Below are positions 56,234-64,000 of a stretch of DNA of 64,000 bases, piece by piece. The notes under the pieces were generated by a model. That model made no database searches. It saw only the letters and a program-made list of their open reading frames with translations, and was not told the DNA's origin. The translations under genes were made by a program, and so were the position numbers. The stretch is from Bacteroidales bacterium. GTDB taxonomy: Bacteria; Bacteroidota; Bacteroidia; Bacteroidales; Marinilabiliaceae. Location of the stretch: positions 1 to 64,000 of the forward strand of contig JAKSLE010000005.1 in the NCBI GenBank assembly GCA_024401365.1, written 5' to 3'. Positions within the stretch are counted from its first letter, which is position 1. Each line of letters begins with the position of its first letter.

Positions 56234-56878
56234 TTAATAAATTTTTCTGATGATCGTCAAGCCGTCTCTGAGGGGTACTATTACCTTTTCTACCCTCGGA
56301 TCTGAAGCAACAATATCGTTAAAATCCCGAATCCCCTGTGTCTGAGCAGCATCTGCCTTGGGGAGCGGACCTATTACCTTGCCATCCCACAAAATATTGT
56401 CAGCTATGATGTACCCGCCAACAGGTATGTGCTCCATACAGAGATTGTAGTACTCGGGATAGTTCCTCTTGTTGGCATCCATAAAAATGAGATCCCATGG
56501 ACCACCCAACTTCTCTATTACCTCTTCGCACTTGCCTATGTGTAGGTGGACTTTCTCTCCGTAGGGCGACTTCCCCAGAAATTCTGTTATCGTGGGCTCT
56601 AGCTCGTCGTCTATCTCTATCGTGTCTACATAGGCTCCTTCTTGTAGCAATCCTTCTGCCATGGCTAAGGCCGAATAACCTGTAAATGTGCCTAACTCAA
56701 GTATCTTGCCTGGATTTATCATCCTTACAAACATCTTGAGCAACCTGCCTTGCCAATGCCCACTGGCCATACGCCCAAGTAGGAACCTGATGTGCGACTG
56801 CCTGTTCAACTCGTGCAGTACCTCAGGTTCCTGGTCAATATGCTTCTCTATATATTCTTCTAGCTCGGGAGTAAGCAT
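56234..56878 (-). CDS. O-methyltransferase (class I SAM)
   Basis: 214 residues of the catechol/caffeoyl-CoA-type O-methyltransferase family. Motif I LELGTFTGYSALAMAEG (about 55-72), metal and SAM ligands IEIDDEL, FMDANKRNYPEYY (around 130-142) and ADNILWDGKV. Acts on a small catechol-like acceptor in characterised relatives; substrate here unknown. Follows manC after a 9-bp gap, so likely in the same transcript. Confidence 0.9.
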   Translation of the reverse strand: MLTPELEEYIEKHIDQEPEVLHELNRQSHIRFLLGRMASGHWQGRLLKMFVRMINPGKILELGTFTGYSALAMAEGLLQEGAYVDTIEIDDELEPTITEFLGKSPYGEKVHLHIGKCEEVIEKLGGPWDLIFMDANKRNYPEYYNLCMEHIPVGGYIIADNILWDGKVIGPLPKADAAQTQGIRDFNDIVASDPRVEKVIVPLRDGLTIIRKIY

Positions 56879-56887
56879 GTAATTAGG

Positions 56888-57973
56888 CTACTTGAAACTC
56901 TCACTGAATTGCTTAATGCGCTGCTCTTCTTCTTTCTTGCAGACAAGTATCGTATTGTTGTCTTCTGCTACTATATAGCCGTCAAGACCTTGAAGTACCA
57001 TCTTTACATTGTCCGATGCTCGTACTATACAGTCGTTGCTCTCTATTATACATACATTTTGCTTGCCTACTACAGCATTGCCGTGCTCATCTTTGTCAAG
57101 CTGTGTATAGAGCGAACCCCATGTGCCAAGGTCCGACCAGCCAAAGTCCGATGGCATCACATATACCCCAGCATCCTTGCCGTTCATGGTCATCGTCTTG
57201 CCCGACATACGCTCCATAACAGCATAGTCTATGGATATACTCTTGCATTGGGGGAATAACTCGTCAATGACTGCTCGCTCATTTTCTTTGCCAAACGATT
57301 CCGACATCTTGTCAAAAAGCGCCGATGTCTCTGGCTCAAATTCCCTGAGCGACGCCTCCGCAGTAGCAGCATCCCAAATAAATAGACCGGCATTCCAATA
57401 GTAATTGCCTTCACTTAAATATTGCTTGGCAACTTCTAGTTGCGGCTTCTCTTTGAAGGCTCTTACTTGACATACTTCCGACTGCCCTTCTTTATCTCCG
57501 GCTTGTATGTAGCCGTATCCTGTGTCAGGTCGTGTAGGGAACATACCAAGTGTCAATATATTGCTGGTACCCTTGACAAAATTAACTCCAGCATTGATAA
57601 CTCTGCGGAATTCTTCTGTATTGACTACAAAATGGTCTGCTGGAGAAATAACTAGAGTAGCTTCCGGATCTATCTGCTTTATCTTCCATGTCACATAGGC
57701 TATACATGGCGCCGTATTTCGCATACATGGCTCAAGTAGTATGTTGGCTGATGGAACTTCGGGCAACTGCGCCTTTACCTTGTCAGCATACTTGGCAGAG
57801 GTGACTACCCATATGTTCTCTGGCGCAAATTCTTTACCAAAACGATCTACCGTCAACTGTATGAGCGTACGCCCTACTCCAAGGACATCAATGAACTGCT
57901 TTGGATTCTCAGGTCGACTCATAGGCCAAAAACGACTGCCTACGCCTCCTGCCATTATGACTAGATGATTCAT
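56888..57973 (-). CDS. manC: Mannose-1-phosphate guanylyltransferase
   Basis: 361 residues from MNHLVIMAGG (57973). Makes GDP-mannose from GTP and mannose-1-phosphate. Signature AGGVGSRFWPMSRPENPKQF at the start, ISPADHFV near 110, and FKEKP, plus FGWSDLGTWGSLY late. It lacks the C-terminal phosphomannose isomerase cupin found in longer homologues, so it is monofunctional. Supplies GDP-mannose/fucose for surface glycans. Confidence 0.95.
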   Translation of the reverse strand: MNHLVIMAGGVGSRFWPMSRPENPKQFIDVLGVGRTLIQLTVDRFGKEFAPENIWVVTSAKYADKVKAQLPEVPSANILLEPCMRNTAPCIAYVTWKIKQIDPEATLVISPADHFVVNTEEFRRVINAGVNFVKGTSNILTLGMFPTRPDTGYGYIQAGDKEGQSEVCQVRAFKEKPQLEVAKQYLSEGNYYWNAGLFIWDAATAEASLREFEPETSALFDKMSESFGKENERAVIDELFPQCKSISIDYAVMERMSGKTMTMNGKDAGVYVMPSDFGWSDLGTWGSLYTQLDKDEHGNAVVGKQNVCIIESNDCIVRASDNVKMVLQGLDGYIVAEDNNTILVCKKEEEQRIKQFSESFK

Positions 57974-58062
57974 ACTCTTTTGTTTATTGTATATCTCAAT
58001 ATATACCGTTATTTCTCTATTCAAATAAAAAAGGATCCACCTAATGGCGAATCCTCTTCGAG

Positions 58063-58135
58063 TAGCGGGGAGCCGACTCGAACGACTGACCTTTGGGTTA
58101 TGAGCCCAACGAGCTGCCAACTGCTCCACCCCGCA
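58063..58135 (-). tRNA. tRNA-fMet (CAT), initiator
   Basis: 73-nt cloverleaf with anticodon loop CTCATAA. Three consecutive G-C pairs in the anticodon stem (GGG/CCC) and an unpaired 1-72 position (U1 opposite U72) mark it as the initiator. CCA is not encoded. Confidence 0.9.
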
Positions 58136-58182
58136 ATGTAATATCTTTAAGTCCTAAGGACTGATTTTCTGCGTTTGCGGTG

Positions 58183-58213
58183 CAAAGGTATAGTATAAAA
58201 ATGAACTTTGCAA
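58183..58213 (-). promoter_or_regulatory. Promoter of tRNA-fMet
   Basis: Minus strand TTG (58211-58213), 20-bp spacer, TACCTTTG (58183-58190). Confidence 0.65.
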
Positions 58214-58239
58214 ATAAAAACGCAAAAATTTTAACTTTG

Positions 58240-58313
58240 TGATCCCGGCGGGATTCGAACCCACGACCCGCAGCTTAGAAGGCTGCTGCTCTATCCAGCT
58301 GAGCTACGAGACC
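58240..58313 (-). tRNA. tRNA-Arg (TCT)
   Basis: 74-nt cloverleaf: acceptor GGTCTCG, D-arm AGCTCAGCTGGATAGAGC, anticodon loop CTTCTAA (TCT), T-loop TTCGAAT. CCA is not encoded. A TATCTTTG box is at 58351-58358 (minus). Confidence 0.96.
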
Positions 58314-58692
58314 AACCTCAAGATTTTGGGGATTACCCTTAAATCGGGTGCAAAGATATTGTCTTATTTTCTTATTTCCTATTTTTTATAGGTTAATTTG
58401 TCTAAAATACAAAATATCAACTTCCTCCTCCTCAATCTTAAGAAAAATATCTGACCGACTTCTCCCTATTCTCTCTTATACCTCGCTTATACCTCCCTTA
58501 ATACAGAGCACATCTCCTCAAGGTGAAAAAACATAACAAAACTCTCATTTTTCTTATCTTCTTACAGTCCTCACGTCAACGCTCAAAAATAAAAAACTGC
58601 GAGCACCCGCTACTCTCTAACTACTCACAAAGGTACCCCACTATCTTCTCCAACATCTCTCTTACCTCACCGCCAACCCATACAACAACAAT
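58314..58692. other. Intergenic region between tRNAs
   Basis: No gene recognised. It contains the minus-strand -7 box for tRNA-Arg(TCT), and an inverted copy of the TTGCTCGCAG repeat at 58590-58605. Confidence 0.55.
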
Positions 58693-58724
58693 AAAAAAAG
58701 CCTCTCAGATTTCTCTGAAAGGCT
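58693..58724 (-). terminator. Terminator after tRNA-Cys
   Basis: Minus-strand hairpin GCCTTTCAGA-GAAA-TCTGAGAGGC followed by seven T. Confidence 0.9.
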
Positions 58725-58734
58725 CGTAAACTTG

Positions 58735-58806
58735 AGGTCGGTAGCAGATTCGAACTGCTGTAGACGGTTTTGCAGACCGTAGACTAAGCCACTCATCCAA
58801 CCGACC
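58735..58806 (-). tRNA. tRNA-Cys (GCA)
   Basis: 72-nt cloverleaf with acceptor GGTCGGT/ACCGACC, anticodon loop CTGCAAA (GCA), T-loop TTCGAAT and discriminator U73, a known Cys identity base. Confidence 0.96.
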
Positions 58807-58823
58807 CTTTTGTTTTGCGAGTG

Positions 58824-58854
58824 CAAAGTTATGGAACTTTATCCACACTCGCAA
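58824..58854 (-). promoter_or_regulatory. Promoter of tRNA-Cys
   Basis: Minus strand TTG (58852-58854), 20-bp spacer, TAACTTTG (58824-58831). Confidence 0.65.
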
Positions 58855-58872
58855 AATATTTCTCTTATTTTT

Positions 58873-59973
58873 TTAGACGTTGAAACGGAAATGCATAATG
58901 TCGCCGTCTTGAACGACATAGTCTTTTCCTTCTACTCCCAACTTTCCGGCTTCCTTACATGCTGCTTCCGATTTCAAAGCAATAAAGTCATCATACTTGA
59001 TAACCTCAGCCCTAATAAAGCCCTTCTCAAAGTCGGAGTGAATAACTCCCGCAGCCTGTGGAGCCTTAAATCCATCATGGAATGTCCACGCACGAATCTC
59101 TTTCTCTCCTACAGTGAAAAATGTCCTGAGCTTCAAAAGGCTGTATGCCGAACGTATCAGTTTTACAACTCCCGACTCTTCCAAGCCTAAGTCGTTGAGG
59201 AACATCTGACGCTCTTCGTATGTCTCTAGCTCATTTATCTCCGCCTCTGTCTGAGCTGCTATCACAAGTATCTCAGCATCTTCATCCTTAACCGCATTTC
59301 TTACAGCCTCAACGTACGCATTGCCTGTAACTACCGATGAATCATCTACATTACATACATACATCACTGGCTTCGATGTCAAAAGAAAGAATCCCTTGGC
59401 TATCTTCTCTTCTGGCTCAGTAAGCTCTACAGTACGGGCATTCTTGCCTGCCTGCAACGCCTCACGATAGCGTAGCAATATGTCCAATTGCTTCTTGGCC
59501 TCTGGATCCTTACCCGAGATGGCTTGCTTCTCACACTTCTGTATGCGCTGCTCTACTGTCTCAAGGTCCTTTATCTGAAGCTCTGTATCAATTACTTCCT
59601 TGTCTCTCACCGGATCTACCGAACCGTCTACGTGAGTGATATTCTCGTCGTCAAAACAACGAAGAACATGGATAATGGCATCGGTCTCGCGAATATTAGC
59701 AAGGAACTTGTTGCCAAGTCCCTCACCACGACTGGCTCCCTTGACAAGACCAGCAATATCTACTATCTCTACCGTCGTAGGTACTACCTGCTGCGAATGT
59801 ACTATGGCATCTAGCGCCTCTAGTCGCTTGTCAGGAACTGTAATCACGCCTACATTAGGCTCTATAGTACAGAATGGAAAGTTCGCAGACTGTGCCTTGG
59901 CATTTGACAAGCAATTGAAAAGTGTTGACTTACCAACGTTAGGCAAACCTACTATACCACACTGGAGTGACAT
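58873..59973 (-). CDS. ychF: Redox-regulated ATPase YchF
   Basis: 366 residues, OBG family. P-loop GLPNVGKST (residues 8-16), G3-type [10 protein letters not shown] with the family's ATP-preferring NxxE-type site in place of NKxD, and the C-terminal TGS domain ([24 protein letters not shown]). Binds ribosomes and hydrolyses ATP; linked to stress responses. Complete. Confidence 0.97.
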   Translation of the reverse strand: MSLQCGIVGLPNVGKSTLFNCLSNAKAQSANFPFCTIEPNVGVITVPDKRLEALDAIVHSQQVVPTTVEIVDIAGLVKGASRGEGLGNKFLANIRETDAIIHVLRCFDDENITHVDGSVDPVRDKEVIDTELQIKDLETVEQRIQKCEKQAISGKDPEAKKQLDILLRYREALQAGKNARTVELTEPEEKIAKGFFLLTSKPVMYVCNVDDSSVVTGNAYVEAVRNAVKDEDAEILVIAAQTEAEINELETYEERQMFLNDLGLEESGVVKLIRSAYSLLKLRTFFTVGEKEIRAWTFHDGFKAPQAAGVIHSDFEKGFIRAEVIKYDDFIALKSEAACKEAGKLGVEGKDYVVQDGDIMHFRFNV

Positions 59974-59988
59974 CTACTACTTCGTTTT

Positions 59989-60801
59989 TTAGAATACGTA
60001 TGAGAATGAAATCGACCAAACACGGTCCTTTGCATGTGTATTGTACAATGACTTGAATACTGGAGTAATACCCATCGCACAACGTACGTCTACACCAATA
60101 CCCGACTTCGAGTCATAACCTGCACCAAACTGAGCCAAAGCTACAACTCGGTTACGGTCACGCGCAATTCGGCGAAGTGTCTGAATACCTGTCGTCTTAA
60201 CACCTGTGCTCGAGCCATATACGTGTGTACCAAACTCATGATTGTTCAAGTAGCCCTTCTGCGTAGGAGAACTGATGTCATAATCAAGGTTCACAGAGAG
60301 AACAGGACCTGCCTGTACGTTGATGCCATGCTGAACCATTGGCAAATAGTACTTGAACATGATTGGCATCTGAATGTTCGATGTCAACATCTGAAGCTTG
60401 AAGTCCTCGTTCAAAAGGTCATCGTGACCTACTATATACTGACCTGTCAAGCGCCATGTCTCCTCTGGATGCCAGTCTATCATATACTCCAATGAACGAA
60501 CACCCATCTTCGAGAAGTAAATCTCTGGCTGGATAGCCCAGTTTTGCCATTGGAAACGACACAAAATACCCATCTGTCCAAGACGTGCCTGCAAATCATC
60601 AGAGTCAGAACTATACGTGGCGAGGTTCATGCCAGCCTTGAAACCGTAATGGAATTCCATCCCATCACTTGCTACTGATGAGCTAACCTGCTTCTCAACG
60701 TCCTTGTCTGGTTCCTCATAATCGTAATCTCCACCTCGCTGTGCCATCGCAGCAAGTGGAAATAATAATGTCAATGCGAGTATCGCTAATTTCTTATTCA
60801 T
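59989..60801 (-). CDS. PorT-like outer-membrane beta-barrel protein
   Basis: 270 residues with a signal peptide ending MAQ (about 21), an acidic linker, and a small beta-barrel: [14 protein letters not shown] (typical porin-family opener), [27 protein letters not shown], and a C-terminal SISFSYVF. PorT of the type IX secretion system belongs to this broad family, but membership does not prove that role. It lies 15 bp upstream of ychF on the minus strand. Confidence 0.85.
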   Translation of the reverse strand: MNKKLAILALTLLFPLAAMAQRGGDYDYEEPDKDVEKQVSSSVASDGMEFHYGFKAGMNLATYSSDSDDLQARLGQMGILCRFQWQNWAIQPEIYFSKMGVRSLEYMIDWHPEETWRLTGQYIVGHDDLLNEDFKLQMLTSNIQMPIMFKYYLPMVQHGINVQAGPVLSVNLDYDISSPTQKGYLNNHEFGTHVYGSSTGVKTTGIQTLRRIARDRNRVVALAQFGAGYDSKSGIGVDVRCAMGITPVFKSLYNTHAKDRVWSISFSYVF

Positions 60802-60841
60802 CCCTATTATTAATAGTGGTTGTGTATTATTTTAATGGTTG

Positions 60842-60870
60842 CAAAGGTAGATATAATTTTCACGTTACAA
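60842..60870 (-). promoter_or_regulatory. Promoter of PorT-like gene
   Basis: Minus strand TTG (60868-60870), 18-bp spacer, TACCTTTG (60842-60849). Confidence 0.6.
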
Positions 60871-60932
60871 TACAAAAAATGCAAATAACGCCAAATTCTC
60901 AATGTACGTCCGCTTTATCCCAACTTCCGTAA

Positions 60933-61853
60933 CTATCTGTACTTGCTGGTAGAACTGTCTACTATATTAATGTAACTCTGATACCTGCTGTACGCTAATC
61001 GCCCCTCTTCTACCGCCAGTTTGACCGCACACCCTGGCTCATGCCTGTGCGAACAGTTGTTGTACTGACAGTCGTCCGATACCTTAAATATATCTCTGAA
61101 ATAATGGGCTACCTCATTTCTCTCAATCCCCGTAATGCCGAACCCTCTTATCCCAGGAGTATCTATAATGTACCCCCCAAACGAAAATGGATGCATCTCC
61201 GCATGCGTCGTAGTATGCTTACCACTGTTATTCGTCTCACTTATATCGTCGGTCCTTAAATCTAATCCTGGCTCTATCTTGTTAATTAGGGTCGATTTAC
61301 CTACCCCCGAATGCCCAGCTATAACACTTACCTTGTCTTTCAACCTCTCCTTGACTTGTTCCAACCCCTTATCATGCTTGGCAGATATCTCTATAACGTC
61401 ATAACCCATATCCTTATATATCTGCTCAAATGCTTGCAACTCTTCCCTCAACTGGGCATCGTACCTGTCAACTTTATTGAATACCATTACTACTGGCACC
61501 CCAAAGGCCTCAGCCGACGCAAGAAATCTGTCTATAAATGTAGGTGTGGTAACCGGAAAATTAATTGTTACTACCAGCACCGCCTGGTCAACATTGGCCG
61601 CAAGTATATGTGTCTGCTTGGAAAGATTCGACGAACGCCTTACAACATAATTCTTCCTCGGCAACACCTCATCTATAACTCCTTCATTCGATTCTATCTC
61701 TATATTTACAAAATCACCCACTGCAACAGGGTTGGTGCTCTTGATATCGTCAATACGCATCTTACCCTTTATGCGACAATCAGCCACAACTTGCCCGTCG
61801 TCAAGACGCACATCGTAATAGCTTCCCGTAGATTTTATTACAGTTCCTCTCAT
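60933..61853 (-). CDS. rsgA: Small ribosomal subunit biogenesis GTPase RsgA
   Basis: 306 residues. Circularly permuted GTPase: N-terminal OB fold (1-75), NKVD (G4) near 122, then GHSGVGKST (G1) near 181 and DTPGIRGF (G3). C-terminal zinc region with CQYNNCSHRHEPGC. Checks late 30S assembly. A TACCTTTG box is at 61873-61880 on the minus strand. Confidence 0.97.
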   Translation of the reverse strand: MRGTVIKSTGSYYDVRLDDGQVVADCRIKGKMRIDDIKSTNPVAVGDFVNIEIESNEGVIDEVLPRKNYVVRRSSNLSKQTHILAANVDQAVLVVTINFPVTTPTFIDRFLASAEAFGVPVVMVFNKVDRYDAQLREELQAFEQIYKDMGYDVIEISAKHDKGLEQVKERLKDKVSVIAGHSGVGKSTLINKIEPGLDLRTDDISETNNSGKHTTTHAEMHPFSFGGYIIDTPGIRGFGITGIERNEVAHYFRDIFKVSDDCQYNNCSHRHEPGCAVKLAVEEGRLAYSRYQSYINIVDSSTSKYR

Positions 61854-61909
61854 GTATGAGTCATATTTGGCGCAAAGGTAGTTATTTTAACTAAAATAGT
61901 TAAATTACT

Positions 61910-61940
61910 TTGCCATTATAGTTTTAAAAAACTACTTTTG
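61910..61940 (+). promoter_or_regulatory. Promoter of beta-barrel protein gene
   Basis: TTG (61910-61912), 20-bp spacer, TACTTTTG (61933-61940). Confidence 0.6.
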
Positions 61941-61986
61941 TGACGACAATATCGACAATTAACAGTATTAATTAATTATCAGTACA

Positions 61987-62628
61987 ATGAAATTAAACAG
62001 AATCGTAGTTGCTCTCGTAGCAGCATTCTCCTTTGTTTCAACTTCTTTCGCGCAGAATAGCGAATTCCGCAAGGGCGACGTATTGGTCAACGTCCTCTAC
62101 TCTCTTGGTTCTTTCGATGGCTACAAGATGAACGCTCATCCAAACCTTTCTGTAGGACATGAAGACATCCACTTGAACTGGGATGAGAAGAATTTCCTCC
62201 AGCACGGTATCGGCTTCACAGCTGAGTGGGGTATCCTCGATAACATGATCCATGGCAAGGGTGCTATTGGTATCGGTATAGAGGGTGGTATGGGCTTCGG
62301 TCGCGATGAGCAGAACGACATCTTCAAGCAGACTGCTAAGCGTATCCACTTCGCAACACGCGGTACAATGCACTACTCTTTCGTACCTGCTATCGACACA
62401 TACGCTGGTTTCCGCCTCGGTATCTGCGACTGGACAGACTACAACCAAAGCATCAAGGATTCGTCTGGCGAATGGGTAAAGGTATTTGATGGTAAATTCG
62501 ATGGCGATTTTATCTACAATTTCGTATGCGGCGCTCGCTACATGCCTGTAGACAACTTCGGTTTCAACCTCGAACTTTCATCTGGTCGCTACTCTTTCGT
62601 TTCGTTGGGCGTCTCGTTTAAGTTCTAA
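61987..62628 (+). CDS. Outer-membrane beta-barrel protein, unknown
   Basis: 213 residues. Signal peptide ending SFAQ (about 22), then short amphipathic strands and a C-terminal FVSLGVSFKF, a typical outer-membrane barrel end. It looks like a small 8-strand barrel. Gly-rich strands (GKGAIGIGIEGGMGFGRDEQ) in the middle. It has its own promoter and terminator, so it is monocistronic. Codon use resembles highly expressed genes (many CTC, GGT, CGC). Function unknown. Confidence 0.85.
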   Translation: MKLNRIVVALVAAFSFVSTSFAQNSEFRKGDVLVNVLYSLGSFDGYKMNAHPNLSVGHEDIHLNWDEKNFLQHGIGFTAEWGILDNMIHGKGAIGIGIEGGMGFGRDEQNDIFKQTAKRIHFATRGTMHYSFVPAIDTYAGFRLGICDWTDYNQSIKDSSGEWVKVFDGKFDGDFIYNFVCGARYMPVDNFGFNLELSSGRYSFVSLGVSFKF

Positions 62629-62651
62629 AAATTATCTTTTCTTACATATTT

Positions 62652-62689
62652 ATATGGCGAGGTACAAATATACCTCGCCATATTTTTTG
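62652..62689 (+). terminator. Terminator after beta-barrel gene
   Basis: ATATGGCGAGGTA (62652-62664) with TACCTCGCCATAT (62671-62683), then a T-run. Confidence 0.9.
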
Positions 62690-62744
62690 TCTCTTCCATA
62701 AAAAATGTGCAATTTTGTGCCGTTCAATTCCGTTAATAAGGTGC

Positions 62745-63704
62745 ATGATGGACATAGTAATAAATATCGACTCCGATTTTGTCACTTATGCTCACGTCAT
62801 GCTATACTCATTAGAAGAATGTAACGCCGAAACCTCTTTTTCGATACATATCATTAACGTCGGACTTAACGATAGCCATAAAAAAGACTTCATCGTCAAG
62901 CACCCCAAAATGGATTTCCATTTCTACGACGTCGACGACAATGTATTAAAGAGCCTCCCTATGTGGCGCCGCGACTACGTCTCTCCCGCTACATACCTGC
63001 GCATTTTTATGCCAGAACTCCTTCCGTCTTCTGTCGACAAGGTCCTCTTCCTGGATTGCGACACTTTGATACTGGATAGTGTCAGCGACCTATGGAACAT
63101 AGATCTCGAATCCGACAACCTTATGATTGCCGCCGTGGAGGAACGCCCCCCATACGACACGAAGAAACCTGAAACATTAAACTATAGCGTAGAGTCGTCA
63201 TACTACAACGCTGGAGTGGCTCTCATAAACCTCAAGGCTTTGCGAGAGGCCAACTTCTCTCAGAAAGCATCTCTGTTTATAGCCCAAAATCGTGATGTCA
63301 TTCTCCACCACGACCAGGATATAATGAATGCTCTCACTGCTGGATCTACCAAATTCATCTCTTGCAGATGGAATTTGCTCGACTTCTTCACTTTCAAGAA
63401 GCCCGAAATCCAGAGCAGACGTATGGACGACCTCAAAGAAGCTCTCCGCAACCCCGCTATAGTACATTTTTCAAATAAACGTAAACCTTGGCATCATAAT
63501 TGTGGGAATCCTTTCCGCGACCTTTATCTTTCCAAGGCTACACAATACGGCATAAGCGTTGCTTCGACGTGGGAATTGAAAACAAAATATCGCTTGCGCA
63601 AGATTTTGTATGCAATTCTTCTAAAAAAATCTAAGTACCTTAGGCCTCAACTTGTAACCTACTTGTCAAACTTATCATATAAAACACGAAAAATAAGCGC
63701 TTGA
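62745..63704 (+). CDS. Glycosyltransferase family 8 protein
   Basis: 319 residues from ATG 62745 (a second ATG follows directly). GT-A fold: MDIVINIDSDFVTYAHVMLYS-like start, the metal-binding DxD as LDCDTL near residue 104-109, YNAGVALINL, and HHDQDIMNAL, all hallmarks of LPS galactosyl/glucosyltransferases of GT8. Last 40 residues are basic and could touch the membrane. Stop and the next start overlap (TGATG), so it is coupled to the following glycosyltransferase. Confidence 0.9.
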   Translation: MMDIVINIDSDFVTYAHVMLYSLEECNAETSFSIHIINVGLNDSHKKDFIVKHPKMDFHFYDVDDNVLKSLPMWRRDYVSPATYLRIFMPELLPSSVDKVLFLDCDTLILDSVSDLWNIDLESDNLMIAAVEERPPYDTKKPETLNYSVESSYYNAGVALINLKALREANFSQKASLFIAQNRDVILHHDQDIMNALTAGSTKFISCRWNLLDFFTFKKPEIQSRRMDDLKEALRNPAIVHFSNKRKPWHHNCGNPFRDLYLSKATQYGISVASTWELKTKYRLRKILYAILLKKSKYLRPQLVTYLSNLSYKTRKISA

Positions 63705-64000
63705 TGAATATAGGGTTCGACGCCAAACGTCTATACAATAACTTTACGGGGTTGGGTAACCATAGCCGTACAACAATAGATATTCTCACGGATTATTATC
63801 CCGAGAATACCTACTTCTTGTATACCCCAAAGGTTAAGCAGCACAATATGATGCTGTCTTACCTCGATAAAGATTATTGCCAGACCGTCTTCCCTAACAA
63901 GTTCGTAAAAGGTAGCTTGTGGCGTACCTTCGGACTGACCGGCGACATAAAGCGCGACAAAATCGATATTTTCCACGGACTTAGCAACGAACTACCAGTA
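63704..64000 (+). CDS. Glycosyltransferase (GT4/GT1-like), 3' truncated by window
   Basis: The first 99 residues of a longer protein: MNIGFDAKRLYNNFTGLGNH with later DIFHGLSNELP, typical of the N-terminal Rossmann domain of GT-B glycosyltransferases (family 4). It overlaps the GT8 stop by 1 bp. Together they open a polysaccharide or LPS gene cluster continuing to the right. Confidence 0.8.
   Translation, partial: MNIGFDAKRLYNNFTGLGNHSRTTIDILTDYYPENTYFLYTPKVKQHNMMLSYLDKDYCQTVFPNKFVKGSLWRTFGLTGDIKRDKIDIFHGLSNELPV

Noticed and set aside
58314-58692. Small genes between tRNAs (frames at 58348 and 58523)
   Set aside because: Low-complexity frames without start context; region is explained by promoters, a repeat copy and terminators.

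Overview
The window is a contiguous piece of a Bacteroidota chromosome, almost certainly order Bacteroidales. The evidence is promoter-like sites of the form TTG-N18..21-TAnnTTTG, weak or absent Shine-Dalgarno sequences, a lipid A lpxD-lpxC-lpxA cluster, HU/SPOR and PorT-like beta-barrel proteins, a secreted protein with a type IX secretion (T9SS)-like C-terminal tail, and many short lipoprotein signals. I cannot fix the genus. No rRNA, CRISPR array, intact insertion sequence or prophage was seen.

Layout. 1-8.3 kb: the end of a tRNA-Phe, a dCMP deaminase / S41 protease / YqaA operon, a minus-strand operon (sigma-54 activator, lptE, TPR protein, secG), a Nudix protein, kdsB and metA. 8.4-13 kb: two tandem tRNA-Lys genes, glmS, rbfA, a methyltransferase and an FtsX-type permease. 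13-24.2 kb: two esterase-like lipoproteins, tRNA-Arg(CCT), cvpA, an AmpG-like carrier, a helicase, nnr, radA and upp. 24.3-40.6 kb is the accessory part. It holds thpR, a DUF4143 ATPase, a cassette of unknown genes with a radical SAM enzyme (one gene broken by an in-frame TAG), an ACP-like membrane protein, an EcoRI-type methyltransferase with a DUF262/HNH protein (probable restriction-modification), a strongly structured leader, and three membrane-linked glycosyltransferases around a 1014-residue secreted protein. 40.7-46.6 kb: glyS, hisS, lpxD, lpxC, lpxA. 46.6-52 kb: a porin / imelysin / di-haem oxidoreductase / CcsA cluster. 52-64 kb: housekeeping genes (frr, radC, manC, ychF, rsgA), two drug/metabolite transporters, three tRNAs, two beta-barrel proteins, and the start of a glycosyltransferase cluster running off the end.

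How genes connect. KdsB, LptE, LpxD/C/A, GlmS, ManC and the glycosyltransferases all serve envelope glycolipid and polysaccharide synthesis. The 46.6-52 kb cluster looks like a periplasmic iron/haem-c module. The most unusual material is the 26.36-29.41 kb cassette, flanked by about 70-bp direct repeats that carry promoter-like sites, and the nested palindrome in the 5' leader of the restriction-modification operon. Smaller oddities are a sialate O-acetylesterase-like protein without its catalytic serine, an LpxC without the FabZ half usual in this phylum, and a short dispersed repeat with core TTGCTCGCAGTTTTTTT.
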